From: Chloroflexota bacterium
Lineage (GTDB): Bacteria > Chloroflexota > Anaerolineae > Promineifilales > Promineifilaceae
Length of the DNA: 16,304 bases
Assembly: GCA_024640485.1 (NCBI GenBank)
Contig: JAHEEY010000043.1
Span: 1-16,304, forward strand
Direction of reading: 5' to 3'
This document shows, one piece after another, positions 8,601 through 15,066 of this stretch. The translations under genes and the position numbers were made by a program. The notes under the pieces were generated by a model that saw only the letters and a list, made by a program, of their open reading frames with translations, did no database searches and had not been told where the DNA came from. Numbering within the stretch: position 1 is the stretch's first letter; each line of letters starts with the position of its first letter.

Positions 8601-10652
8601 CTACTTTATCTAGCCAACCAGGCGCGAAAACATGATGATGGTTTGATCGCCGGCCTGGCGGACGGCCTGTTCCTATTAACAGGCCAGCCCCATGCGGGGT
8701 TACCCATCATTCTTGAAGCGTTAGCCAATGCTGCGGAAAACAATCCCCCGTGGTTATCCCTAGACCGGTGGCAGCTGACCCATAAAGTAGGACAACTGCT
8801 GCTGGAAGCGCCCTCAGTCACTGAGCTGACGCTGCTTCGACCGCAGTTGGTGCAGCTGCTGAGTGAACTTGACGAAAGCGATAATTGGTCGCCGGTGCTT
8901 GACGCGCTTCTGCCTGTGATGACCAATCTGAGGGATAGTGAACGCGTTGACACCATCGATGATCGTCTGGTCTACCTCAATGAAGCCGCGTTTCTGCTCG
9001 CTCAACTGGAAACCAATCTCACCGAATTCTCGGCCAAGATCGACAAGACGTTGGTTGCCGCGATTTCTGAACGATGGTCAGCCTTGGTCAGCGCTGAAAT
9101 CGAAGACTTACGAGGGCGCGCCGAATTGGAGATTACCTTGAAAACGCGGCGTTTGGTCCCATCTGAAGAGACAAGCGTTGTCCTGGAGATCCGAAATTCG
9201 GGGCGCGCTTCGGCTGAAAATCTGTTTGCCCAGCTGGACGAAGATCCGGCCTATATTAACAAAAGCGAACCACAGATCGTCCGGCTGCTGCCTCCGGGAC
9301 GGACCAGGCAGATCAGCTTCACTATCAGCCCGCAGGTCTCGGATCGGTTTCGAATCAGCCTGACCGCCACCTACAATGACCGCAATCCTCAAGAAAAGAC
9401 GGTGGCGTTTGGTGACATGGTGCACCTATTACCTCCTGCCCGCGACTTCCACACCATTCCTAACCCCTACCTCCCCGGCACCCCCTTGAGGCGCAACAGC
9501 CCCGTCTTTTATGGGAGGCAGGAGCTGTTCACTTTCATTGCTGAGAACGCCGGCGACCTGACTCAGCGGAACGTGCTTATCCTGGTGGGAGAAAGGCGAA
9601 CCGGCAAGACTTCCGTCTTGCTGAGACTTGACGAACATCTACCCGAACATTTGCTGTCTGTCTATATTGACTGCCAATCTCTTGGCGTGGTCGCTGGTAT
9701 GCCCGCTTTTCTTCACGATTTGTCCTGGTATATCGCGGACGCGCTGGCATTGCGCGGCATCGAAATCGATGTGCCGGAGCCGACCGCTTGGCAGAAGAAC
9801 CCTACCGGCCTATTCCAGCGGCATTTCCTACCAAAGGTCCACTCACTGCTTCCCCCTGGTACCAACCTACTTCTGGTCTTTGATGAATTCGAAGCGTTCG
9901 AGAATATGGTGGATGATAAGATACTGCCGCCTACCCTCTTCCCCTATCTTCGCCATCTGATGCAGCACAGCCAGGGGCTGAGCTTTGTCTTTGTAGGTAC
10001 CAGAAGATTAGAGGAGATGAGCGCCGATTATTGGTCGGTTCTGTTCAATATCGCTCTGTACCGGAAGATTGGATACCTCAGCGATGAGTCGGCAACACAG
10101 CTCATATGCGACCCGGTTAAGCCGAATCTGACCTATGATGACCTGGCCCTGGACAAGATACTGCGGGTTACGACCGGCCACCCCTATTTCATTCAGCTGG
10201 TCTGCTATACCCTGGTAAAGCGAGCTAACGCACAGCGCAGTACTTATGCCACCATTTCAGACGTGAACGCAGCGCTGGACGAGATGCTTCGCCTGGGTGA
10301 AGTTCATTTCGCTTATTTATGGCAGCGTTCTACCAGCCTCGAGCGAACTTTGCTGACCGCTATGGCCCATCTGATGGATCGGGATCAGCCGTTCCGCCCC
10401 TCAGATATCATTCAATATCTGCAGCCGTACAGCATTCACTTGAATCCAACGGAAGTGACCGAAGCCCTTACACACCTGGTGGAACGCGACATTCTGCGTG
10501 AGATGACCCATGAGGCCACCCTGCTGTATGAACTCAAGATTGGTTTGGTCGGCCTGTGGATCGCCCGCTACAAGAGCCTGAGCACACTGCTGACTGAAAA
10601 TGGGGACGCGCGGGCAGCAGCGGTGTCCTCAAAAGGGCAGCATCAGCCCTGA
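5601..10652 (+). CDS. Giant transmembrane sensor: extracytoplasmic FG-GAP/PQQ-like propeller joined to a cytosolic AAA/STAND ATPase
   Basis: The protein has 1683 residues. Residues 1-44 look like a signal peptide (WIRR, hydrophobic 25-36, SASA|Q). From about 60 to 800 there are FG-GAP/VCBS-like calcium-loop repeats starting near D67, D181, D230, D423, D471, D571 and D759 (for example DSDMDGNDEIAV, DLNGDGIQEIAL, DLDQDGTDELII). Strands such as GRIHSIDSEKSIRW between them resemble PQQ/WD propeller blades. An Ig-like domain comes next (about 835-930), then one transmembrane helix (about 943-960) followed by a very basic stretch (ARRFYRRIR), placing the C-terminal part in the cytosol. A helical region (about 980-1170), a CARDB/Ig-like domain (about 1175-1275) and a STAND/AAA ATPase follow, beginning NPYLPGTPLRRNSPVFYGR at 1288, with Walker A GERRTGKTS (1330-1338), Walker B VFDEFEAF (D1428, E1429) and a C-terminal winged-helix-like part. 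ATG 5601 is preferred over GTG 5580, which only adds seven residues; neither has a strong ribosome site. The ligand is unknown. Confidence 0.88.
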   Translation: MKSHRSSPSAAARTLQAGVGWIRRLLILTALLTGLLQSKDSASAQSQSPNYWQYPASERLRFSKTIDLDFDGVDEFLIADENGKLDLLNSNGTLRWSFAVGEPVLSMNTLVVTQSPQPEMGIIIGTRNYLTLLSNEGQKLWDTAIMAFPIPPSRFAGPSRESEDSWMTQFEALPIDLAALDSDMDGNDEIAVLLDSGQVRLYDREGSLIWRYVPTDIVSRDGRPSMAVGDLNGDGIQEIALGLFDQRLRFSQLMVIDSSGAAMWEQAQSISGRIAVLTLVSFADSPNTYIAVANNLGQISLFQSDRQRLWQRTLNKPITSVLAADLSDETGLVVGTRVGTVTAFSEEGRRVWTRYLSAEANQAVLALSATPSHPTENQPALSVILESSKGPDEPSDAILLSGGGRILYSFPAVDTIGLSQLTDINRDGSSELLLVRFAQVELIGLGLGASETALGWDYNLFSRPRSVLVIDLDQDGTDELIIGTQDGRIHSIDSEKSIRWLHSPGGAITHLAVFNSSTPAPPEIVAIRNSSTTGLEGSVSYESWIDLRQANGKQSWEQRLTTPITVLAVGDLNGHTRNEIVVGTSDGDVLVYSASGTPLWQSRINGAVRHLLILEDSESGAPVLVAATRNQVYVLARNESPYRIAASTHDIYSIIGSGQSSSTGHDSMIILSADGSIQKRTASRGYRLPQWRLELGASPTANLPASEAVEEAFEQRSEESLIVATDRAQLLHLNLENNQPVISWTLNGLPRAKSLYWSDLDGDTLSEIAVGTEDGRVEMYKIRPNLDPQLMTDLDLSSGVFALTALQRQSEPRSDLVAIADNGLVQLFRTQENWPPLLTDPQVDVTENQYSIVITVSDIENDEVTVELEIYNSETGVWESQSVKRLSNGSGTLFWLVDHPLSSTDGVSYRFRYSDGFHTGTVTPPLGPIPPLVQTTVDLSPQAMGLISLAAAILMVIVLRQSQLPAAQARRFYRRIRQQPPLSLSLLEIKYTTISQSPDFLLYLANQARKHDDGLIAGLADGLFLLTGQPHAGLPIILEALANAAENNPPWLSLDRWQLTHKVGQLLLEAPSVTELTLLRPQLVQLLSELDESDNWSPVLDALLPVMTNLRDSERVDTIDDRLVYLNEAAFLLAQLETNLTEFSAKIDKTLVAAISERWSALVSAEIEDLRGRAELEITLKTRRLVPSEETSVVLEIRNSGRASAENLFAQLDEDPAYINKSEPQIVRLLPPGRTRQISFTISPQVSDRFRISLTATYNDRNPQEKTVAFGDMVHLLPPARDFHTIPNPYLPGTPLRRNSPVFYGRQELFTFIAENAGDLTQRNVLILVGERRTGKTSVLLRLDEHLPEHLLSVYIDCQSLGVVAGMPAFLHDLSWYIADALALRGIEIDVPEPTAWQKNPTGLFQRHFLPKVHSLLPPGTNLLLVFDEFEAFENMVDDKILPPTLFPYLRHLMQHSQGLSFVFVGTRRLEEMSADYWSVLFNIALYRKIGYLSDESATQLICDPVKPNLTYDDLALDKILRVTTGHPYFIQLVCYTLVKRANAQRSTYATISDVNAALDEMLRLGEVHFAYLWQRSTSLERTLLTAMAHLMDRDQPFRPSDIIQYLQPYSIHLNPTEVTEALTHLVERDILREMTHEATLLYELKIGLVGLWIARYKSLSTLLTENGDARAAAVSSKGQHQP
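10631..10650 (-). terminator. Weak intrinsic terminator for the histidine phosphatase gene
   Basis: Read on the minus strand, AGGGC-TGATGCT-GCCCT forms a 5-bp stem with a 7-nt loop and is followed by TTT(T). It lies just past the phosphatase stop codon, inside the last codons of the convergent sensor gene. The short stem and short U-run make it weak. Confidence 0.3.
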
Positions 10653-10665
10653 CCGGCAGCCGCCG

Positions 10666-11160
10666 CTACCCTGGAAGCTCTTTGGGACGCCATACGTTAA
10701 TCAGCCGTCCTTCACTCCCCTCGTCCATGTCCCCCCACGAGCTAATGGGCAGCTCGATGTGAGCCAGAGCAGCCGTGGGCATAGACTCGAAACTGCCAGT
10801 CAATTCCTCGACAAGTTCCTCCATGCCGGGATTATGGCTCACCAACATGACACAGTTGATCTGATCGGAAAGCCGTCGCAGCTCCTCAACATAGGTCTCA
10901 AACCCTGCATGATATAGGTGCCGAGTATAGTTAATTTCACCCTGGAAATCGGCCGCCAAAGCGGCTGCCTCAGCGGTGGCCGATGCCCTTTCCGCGGTTG
11001 AGGAAATGATCAACTCTGGTACCAGGTCGTTGTGAAGCAGATGTCTACCCATGCGAGGGGCGTCCTGCTGCCCCCGCGAGTTGAGGGGCCTATCATGGTC
11101 GGCCAACCTGGTATTCTTCCAGCTTGATTTGGCATGTCTTAGGAGCAACAGCGTCTTCAT
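10666..11160 (-). CDS. sixA: SixA-like phosphohistidine phosphatase (histidine phosphatase superfamily)
   Basis: The 164-residue protein starts MKTLLLLRHAKSSW, the RHG motif in its SixA form, with R8 and H9 (H9 accepts the phosphate). R58 in STAERASATAEA and H109 in VMLVSHNPGMEEL complete the catalytic pocket. SixA proteins are this short and remove phosphate from histidine-phosphorylated proteins, such as HPt domains or PTS components. No histidine kinase or HPt protein is encoded here, so the target is unknown. A strong GGAGGG lies about 11 nt before the ATG. The gene converges on the sensor gene (13 nt between stop codons) and is divergent from the PP2C gene, sharing a 144-bp intergenic region. 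It may only be a neighbour of the phospho-signalling module. Confidence 0.85.
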   Translation of the reverse strand: MKTLLLLRHAKSSWKNTRLADHDRPLNSRGQQDAPRMGRHLLHNDLVPELIISSTAERASATAEAAALAADFQGEINYTRHLYHAGFETYVEELRRLSDQINCVMLVSHNPGMEELVEELTGSFESMPTAALAHIELPISSWGDMDEGSEGRLINVWRPKELPG

Positions 11161-11201
11161 CTTTTAGTTACCCTCCACACTCAAAATCGGATATCTACTC
11201 T

Positions 11202-11231
11202 ATCGTAACCCAGCAGCGGCAGGGAACGCAA
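11202..11231 (-). promoter_or_regulatory. Possible promoter of the histidine phosphatase gene
   Basis: On the minus strand TTGCGT (11231-11226) and TACGAT (11207-11202) are spaced 18 nt apart. Both boxes are only partial matches to consensus. It does not contain the operator found at the PP2C promoter just to the right. Confidence 0.25.
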
Positions 11232-11242
11232 CCAAGATCTGC

Positions 11243-11271
11243 TTGACAAGGTGTATCATTCACACTATTAT
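11243..11271 (+). promoter_or_regulatory. Strong sigma70-type promoter of the PP2C-kinase unit
   Basis: A perfect -35 TTGACA (11243-11248), a 17-nt spacer and -10 TATTAT (11266-11271) predict a transcription start near 11278. Operators overlap the spacer and the start region, so the promoter is probably strong but repressed. A GTG at 11251, in frame with the phosphatase, lies upstream of the -10 and cannot be its start. Confidence 0.8.
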
Positions 11272-11292
11272 ATTAGTGTGAATGATACACTA
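11251..11292 (+). promoter_or_regulatory. Double operator at the PP2C-kinase promoter (perfect 17-bp inverted repeat)
   Basis: GTGTATCATTCACACTA (11251-11267) is repeated as an exact reverse complement at 11274-11290 around a 6-nt centre. Each arm is itself an operator of the form GTGT-N7-ACAC: O1 centred at 11258 between -35 and -10, and O2 (TAGTGT-N7-ACACTA, 11274-11292) centred at 11283 over the predicted start. The same pattern occurs twice at the 14012 promoter. Palindromes of this size suit a dimeric repressor; a TetR-type protein is one possibility, and no candidate is encoded here. Confidence 0.8.
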
Positions 11293-11304
11293 ATTGGAGG
11301 GCTT

Positions 11305-12057
11305 ATGATCAATCAAGCCGTGGTTATCGGCAGGTCGCATAGAATCATGCAGCAGAATTGCCAGGATTTCTCGATCACCAGGGAACTGCAGCCAGGCCTC
11401 GCTTTTGGCGTCGTGCTGGATGGCTGCGGCAGCAAATATCGAGGCAGGGAACGATCTATCCCTTCTAACAATGAGGTCGGCTCTAAACTGCTGGGCCAAT
11501 TTGCGGATGCCTACTTGAGTCAATCGCTTTCAAACCTCATCGTCAATAGTCGTTTCGGGCGCCCAGCTTTGTTGGAACTGATCAACGGGCTTTATTCCGG
11601 CACCCTAGACCTTTTGGCAGAAGTAGTCAAATCAATCCCCTTTGCCGACGAGGCGGCCCGTGTCGAATTTGTGGCCACCCATCTGCTCAGCACAGTGCTT
11701 GGCTTTGTGATCACCCCAGATGCGGGGGCATTTTTTGGATTAGGGGATGGTTTTCTGTGCCAAAACAGCCAGATCACTCGTCTGGAATCACAAAATCAGC
11801 CTGACTACCTCGCCTACCGGCTGGTAGACGGTGACTTGAGCATGGGTTCGACCAGCGGGTTTCAAATAGAGATCATAGAAAACAGCAGCGAATGCAATTG
11901 GCTGGCAGTGGCTACCGATGGCTGGAATGAGTCGCTGGTTGGCATGCTTGAAACCCCTCGGCAGAAATTCTCGCTGCAGCGATGGGTTAACTGCCAGGCC
12001 CGGCAGCGGGGCCAATTCGAAGACGACGGGGCGGCAGCGGTTTGGTGGCGAGGTTGA
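11305..12057 (+). CDS. PP2C-family serine/threonine protein phosphatase (YegK/PphC-like)
   Basis: The 250-residue cytosolic protein shows a diverged PPM/PP2C motif series: NCQDF (D21), GVVLDGCGS (D39, G40), SNNEVGSKLL, STVLGFV (about 129-135), FFGLGDGF (D148), LAVATDGWNES (D205) and DDGAAAVWW (D240, D241). D39, D205 and D241 are the expected metal ligands, so it is probably active. The usual DGMGG is DGCGS, and no regulatory domain is attached. This matches the small PP2C_2 type that pairs with kinase and vWA proteins. ATG 11305 is chosen because GGAGGG (11296-11301) sits just before it and the promoter lies immediately upstream. The kinase gene follows after 50 nt in the same unit and is its likely substrate, as known for E. 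coli PphC and YegI. Confidence 0.85.
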   Translation: MINQAVVIGRSHRIMQQNCQDFSITRELQPGLAFGVVLDGCGSKYRGRERSIPSNNEVGSKLLGQFADAYLSQSLSNLIVNSRFGRPALLELINGLYSGTLDLLAEVVKSIPFADEAARVEFVATHLLSTVLGFVITPDAGAFFGLGDGFLCQNSQITRLESQNQPDYLAYRLVDGDLSMGSTSGFQIEIIENSSECNWLAVATDGWNESLVGMLETPRQKFSLQRWVNCQARQRGQFEDDGAAAVWWRG

Positions 12058-12107
12058 GTGAAAATCAATTGAATTACCCTTCCCTTCTTTTCTAGCGAGG
12101 TCAAAGA

Positions 12108-13976
12108 ATGGCCAGGCATATCTTTATCGACAGCAACCAGATCACCCTACCGGCTTCGCAGCTGATCCAGAGCGGTGGTGAGGGGTTGGTTTTTTCACTA
12201 GGCCGTAAGGCGGTGAAACTGTACCACCAACCCCAGAAGCTTCATCAGGACAAGCTCATTGATTGGGAGCGGCACGGCTACCGGACGCTGCTGCCGTCCC
12301 ACGTGCTGGGGCCAGAGAAATTAGCCCTTGATGAACATGGCAGTGTGATAGGCTACCTGATGGCCCGCCTGCCGGAAGACAGCAAACCGTTAAAACAGCT
12401 TTCCACGCTCAATGCCTGGAAGGCACAGAAGCTGCTCAAGCGAGATGTGGCTTCCATTTTTCTGGCGGCCCATGCGGCGCTTACCCATCTGCACCAGATT
12501 GGATTGATCGTAGGCGACCTGAATGATCAAAACATCTACAGCCCTCTACCGGCTGGCAGAGGGCGGGCCAACCAGCTCGGCATACAGTGGATTGACGTAG
12601 ACAGCTTTCAGTTTGGCGGCCATCCGTGCCCGGTAGCGATGGAGGCTTTCCTGGATCCTTCGCTATACAGCATCAAAGATTTCAGTTTACAGCCTTGTTT
12701 TTCACGAGACAGCGATTGGTACGCCTTCCAGGTCATGCTGCTGAAAACGCTGCTCCTGGTACATCCATATGGGGGGTCTCACCATCAGCAGAAGTCACTG
12801 CGGGCGCGTGCCTCGGCGCAGACAAGCATCTTCAGCGGCAGCGTCACCTACCCCCAGCTGGCTCATCCCATAGAGTCGCTCACCGACGAAATACTCCACC
12901 ACTTTTTTCAGGTATTTGAAGAAGGAAGACGGCTGCCGTTCCCTGCTCGGCTGCTTCACAATTATCAGTCGGCGCTGACAGCCTGTGCCCACTGCGGCTT
13001 TCAATATCCTGCGTCCAGGAAGAGCTGTCCCAACTGCAAGCGGCAGAGCCAAATCGTTCGACGGCCCAAAGCGATCCATGGTTCCGCTGCCCGCACGCTG
13101 CTGGACAGTGAGGGCACGATTGAAGCGGTTCACGTTGGGTCCGGCGGGAAGATCAGTGCCATCATTCGCAGTGGAGACCGCTACACGCTATTCCGCATGG
13201 ATACCGCTGGAAGCCAGCATCAAGTTGGGCTTTTCGATGGGGGTGACGACTATCGGTTCGCCTTGTTCGGCGACAATCTGGTGGTAAACAGCGTTTCAGG
13301 CAGCCAATTACTGCTTCTCGACACCAGCAAGCAGGCGCTGAAACAGCTAGCCCTAATTGAGACCGCATCATTCAAGGGATCGGCTGTCTTCGCGACATCA
13401 GCGAACTATCTTTACCGGATCGCCGGCAGCTGGCTAATGCGCGGCAGCGTCCGCGACGGGAAATTGGTGGAAGATCCAATTTCAACGGTCCACAAGCAGC
13501 AGACACAGCTGTTTGCCTCGGCGCACAGTGACATGATCGGCGGCTTTCATCGGGTTTTCGCAGAATATCAATTCTTCATGATTAGCCCTGACGGAGTCTG
13601 CACGGAACTCGATGTCCCCCCACTGCTGCTAGGTGAAAGTGAGAAAGAAACAGTCATTTCCTTCGGCCATCGGTCGGCAGCGGTGCTCAGAGTTGTGATT
13701 AAGGAGGGGCGCAGCCGGCTTGATATCAATGAGTTCAATCTCAAGGGGCAACCGTTGCGGAGCTGCAGCATCAACCTGGAGTCGGAGGGGATGATCGGCC
13801 AGCTGCTGGAATCTTATCCCTATACCACTCAACCTGGTCTGCCGGCTCCCCCGTTTGTCTCTGTGCCCCTGGCGGCCGAGCTGGCCGGAAGTCGGATTGT
13901 TTCACACCCCCAGGGGCTGGTTCTACAAAATTCGCGGCGTCTTAGCTTCATCCCTTTGACGAAACAGGTATCATAA
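12108..13976 (+). CDS. Atypical protein kinase with zinc ribbon and beta-rich C-terminal domain (YegI-like)
   Basis: The protein has 622 residues. The kinase domain covers about 15-280: glycine loop QSGGEGLVF (23-29), VAIK-like lysine in AVKLYH (K37), catalytic loop LIVGDLNDQN (D137, N142; the HRD histidine and arginine are replaced by VG), the DFG position as WIDVDSF (D163/D165) and the F-helix as DSDWYAFQVMLL. The ATP-binding and catalytic Asp/Asn residues are present, so it is likely active on Ser/Thr. A zinc ribbon follows (C293, C296, C307, C310 in CAHC-CPNC spacing). Residues about 325-610 are beta-rich and may form a propeller (inference). No transmembrane helix is seen. GAGG lies 7 nt before the ATG. 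It is cotranscribed with the PP2C phosphatase and is the kinase member of a TerY-P-like triad. Confidence 0.82.
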   Translation: MARHIFIDSNQITLPASQLIQSGGEGLVFSLGRKAVKLYHQPQKLHQDKLIDWERHGYRTLLPSHVLGPEKLALDEHGSVIGYLMARLPEDSKPLKQLSTLNAWKAQKLLKRDVASIFLAAHAALTHLHQIGLIVGDLNDQNIYSPLPAGRGRANQLGIQWIDVDSFQFGGHPCPVAMEAFLDPSLYSIKDFSLQPCFSRDSDWYAFQVMLLKTLLLVHPYGGSHHQQKSLRARASAQTSIFSGSVTYPQLAHPIESLTDEILHHFFQVFEEGRRLPFPARLLHNYQSALTACAHCGFQYPASRKSCPNCKRQSQIVRRPKAIHGSAARTLLDSEGTIEAVHVGSGGKISAIIRSGDRYTLFRMDTAGSQHQVGLFDGGDDYRFALFGDNLVVNSVSGSQLLLLDTSKQALKQLALIETASFKGSAVFATSANYLYRIAGSWLMRGSVRDGKLVEDPISTVHKQQTQLFASAHSDMIGGFHRVFAEYQFFMISPDGVCTELDVPPLLLGESEKETVISFGHRSAAVLRVVIKEGRSRLDINEFNLKGQPLRSCSINLESEGMIGQLLESYPYTTQPGLPAPPFVSVPLAAELAGSRIVSHPQGLVLQNSRRLSFIPLTKQVS

Positions 13977-14011
13977 AGACACCTCTATCGAGATGTTTCA
14001 GAGCGAGACGC

Positions 14012-14040
14012 TTGACAAAGTGTTGTATTGACACTATACT
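14012..14040 (+). promoter_or_regulatory. Strong sigma70-type promoter of the hydrolase-vWA unit
   Basis: TTGACA (14012-14017), a 17-nt spacer and TATACT (14035-14040) form a near-consensus promoter about 36 nt after the kinase stop codon. The design copies the 11243 promoter, including the preceding CTTGACAA context and the operator in the spacer. Predicted start is near 14047. A TTG at 14028, in frame with the hydrolase, lies between the promoter boxes and is not the start. Confidence 0.8.
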
Positions 14041-14073
14041 ATGCATACAGATTAAGTGTTTTGTTGACACTAA
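14019..14073 (+). promoter_or_regulatory. Two operators at the hydrolase-vWA promoter
   Basis: AGTGT-TGTATTG-ACACTA (O1, 14019-14036, centre 14027) lies between -35 and -10. AGTGT-TTTGTTG-ACACTA (O2, 14055-14072, centre 14063) lies downstream of the start. Both match the palindrome at the PP2C promoter. O1 is 15 bp from the first base of the -35 in both promoters; the O1-O2 distance is 36 bp here and 25 bp there, a difference close to one helical turn. Confidence 0.78.
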
Positions 14074-14090
14074 TACCCAAGGAGAATATC

Positions 14091-15020
14091 ATGACTCAAC
14101 TTCCTAGCTTCTATGATTCAAATCGCATCGGCACGCTCTTTCATCCTGACATACCCGCCATTGCTGCTGATGCCGCAGCCTCGAATTTGAAGCCGGCCGT
14201 GGAAGACAACTTGAAGGTTCATCTGGTCATCATCGACATGCAGATAGATTTCTGCCACGACAGAGGGACGTTGAATGTACCTGGTTCGCTTGGCGATATC
14301 CGCCGCTTGATCGAGTTCATCTACGCCAATGCCGAGAAGATCACCAACATCAGCTGTTCTCTGGATTCCCATCTGCCGCATCAGATATTCCTCCCCAACT
14401 GGTGGGCAGATGCGGCTGGCAATCACCCCGCTCCGTTCACACTGATCACTTACGACGACATCAAGAGCGGGAAATGGCGCCCCTTGATCGCGCCGGTGCA
14501 GTCAACAAACTATGTCAAACAGCTGGAAGAGCAGGCCAAGAAACAGCTGACTATCTGGCCTTATCATGTGATGATCGGCAGCATCGGCAATGCGCTGGAC
14601 CCGGAATTATGGTCGGCGATCATGTGGCACAGCCTGGCTCGAAAGACACAGCCGACCTGGCTGACCAAGGGAAGCATCCCGCTGACGGAGCATTATTCCA
14701 TCATCCAGCCCGAGGTCCCGGTGCCAAATCACCCTCTAGGCGGCAAGAACAAGGCATTTCTGGACACCTTATCAGACGCAGATATCGTCCTGGTTGCCGG
14801 AGAAGCGGAAAGCCACTGTGTCTTGGAGACGGTTGAAGATCTTGTGGAGGATTTCAGCAATAAACCGTCAGCTTTGGAAAAGGTCTATTTCTTGCTGGAC
14901 TGCACCTCGCCCGTGCAGCATCCAGAGATAGATTTTCACGCCATCGCCACCAAGCGGTTTGCGGAATTTGAACGGCAAGGGATCAACCTGATAAACAGCA
15001 ACGATCCCATGCCCTTTTAG
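14091..15020 (+). CDS. Isochorismatase/nicotinamidase-family cysteine hydrolase
   Basis: The 309-residue protein has the family's catalytic triad: D49 in HLVIIDMQIDF, K193 in WLTKGSIPLTEHYS and C243 in VAGEAESHCVLETVEDL. The segment SLDSHLPHQIF (D92, H94, H97) matches the metal site of nicotinamidases (PncA-like) better than isochorismatases. The protein is longer than the usual 180-220 residues, with about 40 extra N-terminal residues and a long insert (about 104-190). The reaction is probably amide hydrolysis, possibly of nicotinamide or a related compound, but this is not proven by the motifs. The start ATG 14091 has GGAG six nt upstream. It is the first gene of a unit with the vWA gene (46 nt downstream) and shares its operator with the kinase-phosphatase unit. 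Confidence 0.82.
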   Translation: MTQLPSFYDSNRIGTLFHPDIPAIAADAAASNLKPAVEDNLKVHLVIIDMQIDFCHDRGTLNVPGSLGDIRRLIEFIYANAEKITNISCSLDSHLPHQIFLPNWWADAAGNHPAPFTLITYDDIKSGKWRPLIAPVQSTNYVKQLEEQAKKQLTIWPYHVMIGSIGNALDPELWSAIMWHSLARKTQPTWLTKGSIPLTEHYSIIQPEVPVPNHPLGGKNKAFLDTLSDADIVLVAGEAESHCVLETVEDLVEDFSNKPSALEKVYFLLDCTSPVQHPEIDFHAIATKRFAEFERQGINLINSNDPMPF

Positions 15021-15066
15021 CTAAACCAAATCAGTCTGCAGCCGGCATATCTATCAGGAGAACTCA

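Noticed and set aside
11251..11290. Perfect 17-bp inverted repeat as a terminator, transposon end or MITE
   Set aside because: It overlaps a consensus promoter, has no T-run or target duplication, and its half-site recurs as an operator at a second promoter.
11251..11304. Upstream GTG start for the PP2C gene
   Set aside because: It lies upstream of the -10 and inside the operator, so it would not be transcribed from the strong promoter; ATG 11305 has a good ribosome site.
14028..14090. Upstream TTG start for the hydrolase gene
   Set aside because: It lies between the -35 and -10 boxes; ATG 14091 has GGAG at proper distance.
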